DNA of 64,000 nt from Actinoplanes sandaracinus. GTDB taxonomy: Bacteria; Actinomycetota; Actinomycetes; Mycobacteriales; Micromonosporaceae. Location: NCBI RefSeq assembly GCF_030009775.1, contig NZ_JASCTH010000029.1, positions 1,823-65,822 on the forward strand, in the 5' to 3' direction. The position numbers and the translations under genes were made by a program. Under the pieces are notes generated by a model. It was not told where the DNA came from and did no database searches. It saw only the letters and a list, made by a program, of their open reading frames with translations. This document shows positions 58,901-64,000 of the stretch, piece after piece. The number at the start of each line of letters is the position of its first letter. Position 1 is the stretch's first letter.

Positions 58901-61900
58901 GCGTCCGCACCGCGCTCACCGCCGAGTTGTCGTTGCGTGACCTGTTCGCGGCACGCACGCCGGCCGGGCTGGCCGCCGCGGCGACGACCGCACGGTACGG
59001 CTCACGCCCGCTGCTGCGCCCCGAGGCCCGCCCCGAGACGTTGCCGCTGTCGTCGGCCCAGCAGCGCCTGTGGTTCATCGACCGGCTGGAGGGCCCGCGC
59101 GCCACCTACAACATGCCGTACCTGCTGCGGCTGACCGGCCCGCTCGACGTGCCGGCCCTGCGGGCGGCGCTGACCGACGTGGTGTCGCGTCACGAGAGCC
59201 TGCGGACCGTGTTCGCCGACCGCGACGGCATCGCCCACCAGCGCATCCTGACCGGGGACCGGGCCGCGGTGGCGGTCGAGCCGCACGCCGGCGACCCGGC
59301 CGGCTGGCTGTCCGCGGCGGCGCACCGTCCGTTCGACCTGTCGCGGGACCTGCCGATCCGGGCTCACCTCGGTGCCGGCGGCGACGTCCTGCTACTGGTG
59401 CTGCATCACATCGCCGCCGACGGCTGGTCGATCGGCCCGCTGCTGCGTGACCTGTCCACGGCGTACACCGCCCGTCTCGGCGGCGCCGCACCGGCGTGGG
59501 CCGCTCTGCCGGTGCAGTACGCCGACTACGCCCTCTGGCAGCGCCGGCTCCTCGGCGCGGCCGGCGAGCCGGACAGCGTGCTCGGCCGGCAACTCGCACA
59601 CTGGCGTACGGCCCTGGCCGGGGCGCCCCAGCAGGCGGAGCTGCCCTACGACCGTCCGCACCCGGCCGAGCCCTCCCACCGGGGCGGGCAGGTGCCGGTG
59701 ACCGTGCCGGCCGCCCTGCACCGTGCCCTGCTGCGCCTGGCCCGCGATCACGACGTGACCCTGTTCATGGTGCTGCACGCGGCGTTCGCCGTGCTGCTGC
59801 ACCGGTCCGGCGCCGGCGACGATGTCCTGATCGGCACACCGGTCGCGGGCCGCGCCGACGAATCCCTCGACGATCTGGTGGGGTTCTTCGTCAACACCGT
59901 GGTGCTGCGCACCGACCTGTCCGGCGACCCGCCGTTCCGCCGGCTCCTGGAGCAGGTCCGGGACCGCGATCTCGAAGCCTTCGCTCATCAGGACCTGCCG
60001 TTCGACCGGCTGGTGGAGGAGCTGGCTCCGGACCGCTCCACGGCCCGCCACCCGCTGGTGCAGGTCATGGTGACGCTGGAGAACACCGCACGCCCCGCCC
60101 TGGAACTGCCCGGCCTGGGCGCCGATGTGCGGCCGGTCCCGCTCGACATCGCCAAGTTCGACCTGACCGCGAACTTCGTCGAGGAGTTCGACGAGGCCGG
60201 CGACCCGGCCGGGCTCGGCGCGCAGCTGGAGTACGCGGCCGACGTCCTCGACCGGGCCACCGTGCGGGGGCTGGCCGACCGGCTGGGCCGGATCCTCGCC
60301 GCGGTCGCCGCCGCACCGGACCGGACCGTCGGCCGGATCGACGTGCTCACCCCCGCCGAACGGCACCGGACGCTGGTCACCTGGAACGACACCGGGGCGG
60401 CGGTCCCGGCGCGGACACTCGGCGCGATGTTCGCCGCCCAGGTGGCCCGGACTCCGGCCGCGCCCGCCCTCATCGCCGACGACCTCACCCTGAGCTACGC
60501 CGAACTCGACGCCCGGGTGAACACCCTGGCCGGGTGGCTGATCGAGGCGGGCGTCGGTCGCGAGGACATCGTGGCCCTGTCGTTCCCGCGTTCGACGCAC
60601 TGGGTCGTCGCGATGCTGGCGGTGACCAGGACCGGTGCGGCGTTCCTGCCGATCGACCCGTCCTACCCGGCCGACCGGATCCGCTACATGGCCGGCGACG
60701 CCCGCCCGGCGCTGCTGCTGACCGTCGAGGTGACGGCCCGCGACCTGCCGCCGCTCGACGTGCCCGTGGTGGCGCTCGACTCCGCCGCGATCACCGCGCG
60801 GCTGCCCATGCTGCCGAGCACACCGGTCGCCCGGCCGGTGGCGCCGGCGAACACCGCGTACGTCATCTACACGTCCGGCTCCACCGGCCGCCCGAAAGGC
60901 GTCGCGGTCAGCCACGCCGGCATCGCGAGCCTGGTGCACGCCACGGCCGGGCGCTACGGGATCGGCGAGCACAGCCGGGTCCTCCAGTTCGCCTCGCCCA
61001 GCTTCGACGCGGTCGTCTTCGACGTCTGCCCGGCGCTGCTGTCCGGTGCGGCCCTCGTCGTGCCGTCCGCCGAGCGGCTGACCGTCGGGGAACCGCTGGC
61101 GGCGACGGTCGCCGCGCACGGGGTGACCCATGTGACCCTGCCGCCGGCCGCCCTGGCGGTGCTCCCGGAGCACTCGCTCGGCAGCGTGCGGGTGCTGGTG
61201 GTGGCCGGTGAGGCGCCGTCCGCGCGGGTGGTGGACCGGTGGTCGGCGGGACGCACGATGATCAACGCGTACGGCCCCACCGAGACCACGGTGTGCGCGA
61301 CCCTCAGCGACCCGCTCCACGCCGGCGCCGGACCGGCCCCGATCGGCGGCCCGATCACCGGCACCCGGCTGTACGTGCTGGACGCCCGGCTGAACCCGGT
61401 GCCACCGGGCGTGCCGGGCGAGCTGTACGTCGCGGGCGCCGGCCTGGCCCGCGGCTACCTGGGACGGCCGGCGCTGACCGGTGAACGCTTCGTGGCGTGC
61501 CCGTGGGGCCAGCCGGGGGAGCGGATGTACCGGACCGGTGACCTGGTCCGCTGGAACACGGCGGGTCACCTGCTGTTCCTGGGCCGCACCGACGACCAGG
61601 TGAAGCTCCGCGGTTTCCGCATCGAGCTCGGCGAGATCACGCGTACCGTCGCCGCTCATCCGGACGTCCGTCAGGCCGCCGTGGTGGTCCGCGAGGACCG
61701 GCCCGGTGACCAGCGGCTCGTCGCGTACGTCACCGCGGAACCCGGCCGCGCCGTGGACGCCTCCGCCGTACGCCGGCATGCGGGCCTGAGTCTGCCCGGT
61801 CACATGGTCCCGGCCGTGGTCGTCCTCGACGCTCTGCCCCTGACCAGCAACGGCAAGGTCGACAAGGCCGCCCTGCCCGCACCGGCGGTCACCGCCGGGC

Positions 61901-62187
61901 CCGGCCGGGAGCCCCGCGACGCCCGCGAGGAGACCCTCTGCCGGCTCTTCGCCGAACTGCTCGGCCTGCCCGCCGTCGGTGTCGACGACGACTTCTTCGA
62001 CCTCGGCGGCCACTCCCTGCTCGCCACCCGTCTGGTCAGCCGGATCCGCACCGCGCTGCGGGCCGATCTGTCGATCCGTGACCTGTTCACGGCACGCACG
62101 CCGGCCCGGATCAGCGAACGACTGACGACCGCCCGCCCCGCGCGGCCCACGCTGCGCCGGATGGCGAAGAAAGAGACCCCCTCATGA
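55906..62187 (+). CDS. nonribosomal peptide synthetase, two modules (C-A-T-C-A-T)
   Basis: 2093 residues from the GTG at 55906. Order: C1 (residues ~10-440, HHLVIDGSG), A1 (~460-945), T1 (FFDLGGHSLLATR, ~985), C2 (~1045-1475, HHIAADGWS), A2 (~1500-1985), T2 (FFDLGGHSLLATR, ~2030), then a basic docking-like tail. The first C domain implies an acyl starter or an upstream partner. By alignment to the GrsA positions I read the A1 pocket as D-A-Y-W-W-G-G-T-F-K (aliphatic, valine-like) and A2 as D-A-F-T-V-A-A-V-C-K (aromatic, phenylalanine-like). These are manual readings. No epimerase or thioesterase is present. The stop overlaps the next NRPS start (ATGA). Confidence 0.93.
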   Translation: MPSRSLATTTLPLTAAQHGIWYAHHLAPGSLLHTLGEYLDISGPVRADLFEQALRRTVSEAECLTARFVETADGEVRQHIGEAGDWDLPVHDFSGEADPLGSAVEWMRAGLARPFDLTAGPLFRYALIRLAADRWLWSYSYHHLVIDGSGMSMIVRRVAEVYTALAEGTQVPDSTFGRLSDLVDRDREYATSERREQDRRFWADYLRDCPEPVSPALRQPTEPAALIRRSGVLDAAAVRRLDAAAAAYGTRWPLVVTAAWAGYLHRMTGADEVVVGLAAAARPDPLDRATPAMVSNLLPLRVPIDRAAGVGGLIRQVATEARTVLRHQRYRVEDMRRDRLSARTRLAGPLANIVSFDYDVRFGDSPAVASNLTLGLHEDLAMLVHDRRDGNGYRVDLDANPDLYAPGELAGHRSRFLSFLSRLVDADPDTLVADLILPTADDEQARRHWNDSEVPVPAASVATLFAEQAARTPDVTALTDGPVRWTYAELDARAGVIADRLIEAGVGPETRVAVLMERSAHLVATLIGVLKAGAAYVPLLPGYPAERLSWIVEQAGATVLVTEPAMPDFRHTAAVVTLDAADRSAGRASGRTVPVDPAGLCYVMYTSGSTGTPKGVAVTHRNVVTLALDTRFDGAAHRRVLVHSPHAFDASTYELWVPLLRGGELVIAPSGPADVATIADLIADSGVTAVWLTAGLFGAMAEEYAGRFAGVREIWTGGDVVPPAAVRRMLEVCPGTVVVDGYGPTETTTFATSHPIARVTDVTDTLPIGRPLDNTRAYVLDDRLRPVPAGVTGELYLAGHGLARGYASRSDLTAERFVACPWDTPGERMYRTGDLARWNPDGRLVFAGRADGQVKIRGYRIEVGEIETALTAHPAVRQAVVVARDDQPGGKRLVAYVVGDVSAAELRSYASSHLPEFMVPLVVALDALPLTGNGKIDKAALPVPERIVPEGGPRRPRDAREEIVCRLFAEVLGLPQVGADDDFFDLGGHSLLATRLVSRVRTALTAELSLRDLFAARTPAGLAAAATTARYGSRPLLRPEARPETLPLSSAQQRLWFIDRLEGPRATYNMPYLLRLTGPLDVPALRAALTDVVSRHESLRTVFADRDGIAHQRILTGDRAAVAVEPHAGDPAGWLSAAAHRPFDLSRDLPIRAHLGAGGDVLLLVLHHIAADGWSIGPLLRDLSTAYTARLGGAAPAWAALPVQYADYALWQRRLLGAAGEPDSVLGRQLAHWRTALAGAPQQAELPYDRPHPAEPSHRGGQVPVTVPAALHRALLRLARDHDVTLFMVLHAAFAVLLHRSGAGDDVLIGTPVAGRADESLDDLVGFFVNTVVLRTDLSGDPPFRRLLEQVRDRDLEAFAHQDLPFDRLVEELAPDRSTARHPLVQVMVTLENTARPALELPGLGADVRPVPLDIAKFDLTANFVEEFDEAGDPAGLGAQLEYAADVLDRATVRGLADRLGRILAAVAAAPDRTVGRIDVLTPAERHRTLVTWNDTGAAVPARTLGAMFAAQVARTPAAPALIADDLTLSYAELDARVNTLAGWLIEAGVGREDIVALSFPRSTHWVVAMLAVTRTGAAFLPIDPSYPADRIRYMAGDARPALLLTVEVTARDLPPLDVPVVALDSAAITARLPMLPSTPVARPVAPANTAYVIYTSGSTGRPKGVAVSHAGIASLVHATAGRYGIGEHSRVLQFASPSFDAVVFDVCPALLSGAALVVPSAERLTVGEPLAATVAAHGVTHVTLPPAALAVLPEHSLGSVRVLVVAGEAPSARVVDRWSAGRTMINAYGPTETTVCATLSDPLHAGAGPAPIGGPITGTRLYVLDARLNPVPPGVPGELYVAGAGLARGYLGRPALTGERFVACPWGQPGERMYRTGDLVRWNTAGHLLFLGRTDDQVKLRGFRIELGEITRTVAAHPDVRQAAVVVREDRPGDQRLVAYVTAEPGRAVDASAVRRHAGLSLPGHMVPAVVVLDALPLTSNGKVDKAALPAPAVTAGPGREPRDAREETLCRLFAELLGLPAVGVDDDFFDLGGHSLLATRLVSRIRTALRADLSIRDLFTARTPARISERLTTARPARPTLRRMAKKETPS

Positions 62188-64000
62188 CCGCCCTGTCCTA
62201 CGCCCAACAGCGACTGTGGTTCCTGAACCAGCTCGAAGGCGCCACCGCCACCTACAACATGCCGTTCGCGCTGCGGCTGACCGGCCGGCTCGACCTCGCC
62301 GTGCTCCGTGCCGCGCTGCTCGACGTCATCGACCGGCACGAGAGCCTGCGCACCGTCTTCCCCGCCCACGACGGTGTGCCGGTCCAGCACGTCCTGGACC
62401 CGGCCGGCGTCGGCCTCGACCTCACCGTCGAGGACCTCGCCGCCACCGACCTGCCGGAGGCGCTGACCGAGGGCGGCCGCCGGCCGTTCGACCTCACCGC
62501 CGATCTGCCGCTGCGCGCCCGGGTGTTCCGCCTGGCGCCGGAGGAGCACGTGCTGCTCCTCGTCGTGCACCACATCGCCGGCGACGGCTGGTCGGTCGCC
62601 CCGCTGATGCGCGACCTCTCGCAGGCGTACGAGGCCCGGCTGCACGGCCACCGGCCCGGCTGGGAGGAGCTGCCGGTCCAGTACACCGATTACAGCCTGT
62701 GGCAGCGCGAACTCCTCGGCGAGGAGCACGGCGTCCTGCAGGAACAACTCGACCACTGGCGTACGGCCCTGGCCGGCTCGCCCGCCGAGATCCTGCTGCC
62801 GTACGACCGGCGGCACCCGGCGATGCCGTCGCACCACGGTGAGCAGGTCACCCTCACCGTGCCCGCCGAGGTCCACCGGGGGCTGCTGCGACTGGCCGCG
62901 GAGACCGACAGCACCCTGTTCATGGTGTTGCAGACCGCGGTCACCGCCTTGCTGCACCGACTGGGCGCCGGCGACGACATCCCGCTCGGCACCGCGGTCG
63001 CCGGCCGCACCGAGGAGGACCTGGACGACCTGGTCGGCTTCTTCGTGAACACGTTGGTGCTGCGCGCCGACGTCTCCGGCGGGCCGACCTTCCGCCAGCT
63101 GCTCGGCCGGGTCCGCGAGACCGCCCTGGGCGCTTACGCCAACCAGGACATCCCCTTCGACCGCCTGGTCGAGGAGTTGGCCCCGGCCCGGTCTCTGGCC
63201 CGGTCGGCGCTGTTCCAGGTGATGGTGCTGCTCCAGAACACCACCGCCGCCCGGCTGGACCTGCCCGGCCTGCTGGTCGAGGTCGAGTCGGTGGTCACGA
63301 ACGTCGCCAAGTTCGACCTGGTGGTCAACTTCGACGAACGGCCGGCCGGCGGCATCGACTGCGCCGTCGACTACGCCACCGACGTGTTCGACGCCGCGAC
63401 CGCCCAGTCGATCGTGGACCGGCTGGGCATCGTCCTCACCGCGCTCGCCGCCGGCCCGGACACCCCGGTCCGCGACGTCGAACTGCTCGGCGACGAGGAA
63501 CGCCGCGCGCTCACGGCGGCGCCGCTGACCGGCGGCGCCGGTACGGACACCGGCGACACCATCGTGTCGCGGTTCGAGGTGCAGGCCGCCGCCCGGCCCG
63601 GGGCGATCGCCCTGACCTGTGACGGCGTCACCATGTCGTACGGCGAGCTCAACGCGGCCGCCAACCGGCTCGCCCACCACCTGATCGAGCGCGGCGCCGG
63701 CCCGGAGAAGCTGGTCGCGATCCGCTTCCCCCGCTGCCACGAGGCGGTGGTGGCGCTGCTCGGCGTGCTCAAGGCGGGTGCCGCGTACCTGCCGGTCGAC
63801 CCCGGCTATCCGGCCGACCGGATCGCGTACATGCTCGCCGACGCCGACCCCGTCCTGACGGTCACGCCGGAGGTGCTGAGGGCCACCGCCGGGCAGCCCG
63901 CCACCGACCCCGGTGTGGCGCTGTCACCCGCGAACGCGGCCTACGTCATCTACACCTCCGGCTCCACCGGCCGTCCCAAGGGCGTGCTCGTCCCGCACGC
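62184..64000 (+). CDS. nonribosomal peptide synthetase, incomplete at window end
   Basis: Starts at ATG 62184, overlapping the previous stop by 4 nt. The 605 codons present give a C domain (YAQQRLWFLNQLEG..., HHIAGDGWS at ~131, VGFFVNTLVLR, DIPFDRLVEEL), then the first part of an A domain up to the core motif YVIYTSGSTGRPKG and VLVPHA. The specificity pocket lies beyond the window. The C domain looks like an LCL type, joining two L-residues, since no epimerase precedes it. The protein must act after the 55906 synthetase in the same assembly line. Confidence 0.92.
   Translation, partial: MTALSYAQQRLWFLNQLEGATATYNMPFALRLTGRLDLAVLRAALLDVIDRHESLRTVFPAHDGVPVQHVLDPAGVGLDLTVEDLAATDLPEALTEGGRRPFDLTADLPLRARVFRLAPEEHVLLLVVHHIAGDGWSVAPLMRDLSQAYEARLHGHRPGWEELPVQYTDYSLWQRELLGEEHGVLQEQLDHWRTALAGSPAEILLPYDRRHPAMPSHHGEQVTLTVPAEVHRGLLRLAAETDSTLFMVLQTAVTALLHRLGAGDDIPLGTAVAGRTEEDLDDLVGFFVNTLVLRADVSGGPTFRQLLGRVRETALGAYANQDIPFDRLVEELAPARSLARSALFQVMVLLQNTTAARLDLPGLLVEVESVVTNVAKFDLVVNFDERPAGGIDCAVDYATDVFDAATAQSIVDRLGIVLTALAAGPDTPVRDVELLGDEERRALTAAPLTGGAGTDTGDTIVSRFEVQAAARPGAIALTCDGVTMSYGELNAAANRLAHHLIERGAGPEKLVAIRFPRCHEAVVALLGVLKAGAAYLPVDPGYPADRIAYMLADADPVLTVTPEVLRATAGQPATDPGVALSPANAAYVIYTSGSTGRPKGVLVPH

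Noticed and set aside
1..64000. CRISPR arrays
   Set aside because: No set of regularly spaced near-identical 24-40-nt repeats was seen. The repeated TTCGA blocks at 6.3-10.8 kb are tRNA T loops.

Overview
The window is high-GC actinobacterial DNA. Several genes place it in the Actinoplanes/Micromonosporaceae group: methyl-accepting chemotaxis proteins and a diguanylate cyclase (motile sporangiospores are typical of that group), many apparently leaderless genes with a TANNNT box just before the start codon, NarL-type two-component pairs, and a large nonribosomal peptide synthetase (NRPS) locus. This is inference from gene content; no marker gene fixes the genus.

Layout. (1) 0.4-1.8 kb: three translationally linked genes for small secreted proteins of unknown function (minus strand). 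(2) 2.5-4.8 kb: an MFS exporter and a divergent ArsR-type regulator with a palindrome over the regulator start. (3) 4.9-10.9 kb: an accessory region. An orphan TnpC-like (DUF6262) protein and degraded DNA precede a dense plus-strand array of about 33 tRNA or tRNA-like genes. A truncated HNH endonuclease gene lies inside the array, and a TARG1/ALC1-like macrodomain gene and a HAD-type RNA-repair (SAK family) phosphatase gene lie near its right end. Several members depart from the normal tRNA fold: no T arm, no anticodon arm, large insertions, half molecules. (4) 11-22 kb: chromosomal genes for a dCache chemoreceptor, LspA, a SEC-C protein, a GH43 glycosidase, a PGRP amidase, a PknB-like kinase, a STAS-HATPase regulator and a processive GT2 glycosyltransferase. 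(5) 23-32 kb: a decayed chemoreceptor, a Tat-exported PHP metallohydrolase, and a two-gene unit of a Pls/PosA-type membrane NRPS (epsilon-poly-L-lysine synthetase architecture) with an M1 peptidase, followed by a third chemoreceptor. (6) 33.7-49.5 kb: two complete NarL two-component pairs, membrane and lipoproteins, DJ-1-like, TetR, VOC, GNAT and MBL proteins, with gene fragments (response regulator, FtsX permease, PAS-SpoIIE phosphatase) marking deletions. (7) 49.6-55.4 kb: a NodB-type deacetylase with a repetitive Thr-rich cytoplasmic tail, an ArsC/LMW-PTP-like protein, a lower-GC membrane gene, a GGDEF protein and remnants. (8) 55.7-64.0 kb: an MbtH-like protein gene and the start of an NRPS cluster (C-A-T-C-A-T, then C-A running off the window).

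How parts work together. The array with its macrodomain and HAD genes looks like a mobile-element or phage-derived set for tRNA supply and RNA/ADP-ribose processing. That could counter tRNA-cleaving or ADP-ribosylating defences (inference). The Pls-like synthetase and its 4-nt overlapping peptidase probably make and trim a homopoly-amino acid. MbtH and the NRPS genes form one transcription unit. tRNA calls were made by hand folding and were not checked with a covariance model. tRNA coordinates may be off by a base, and starts of genes without a clear ribosome binding site are the best choice by eye.
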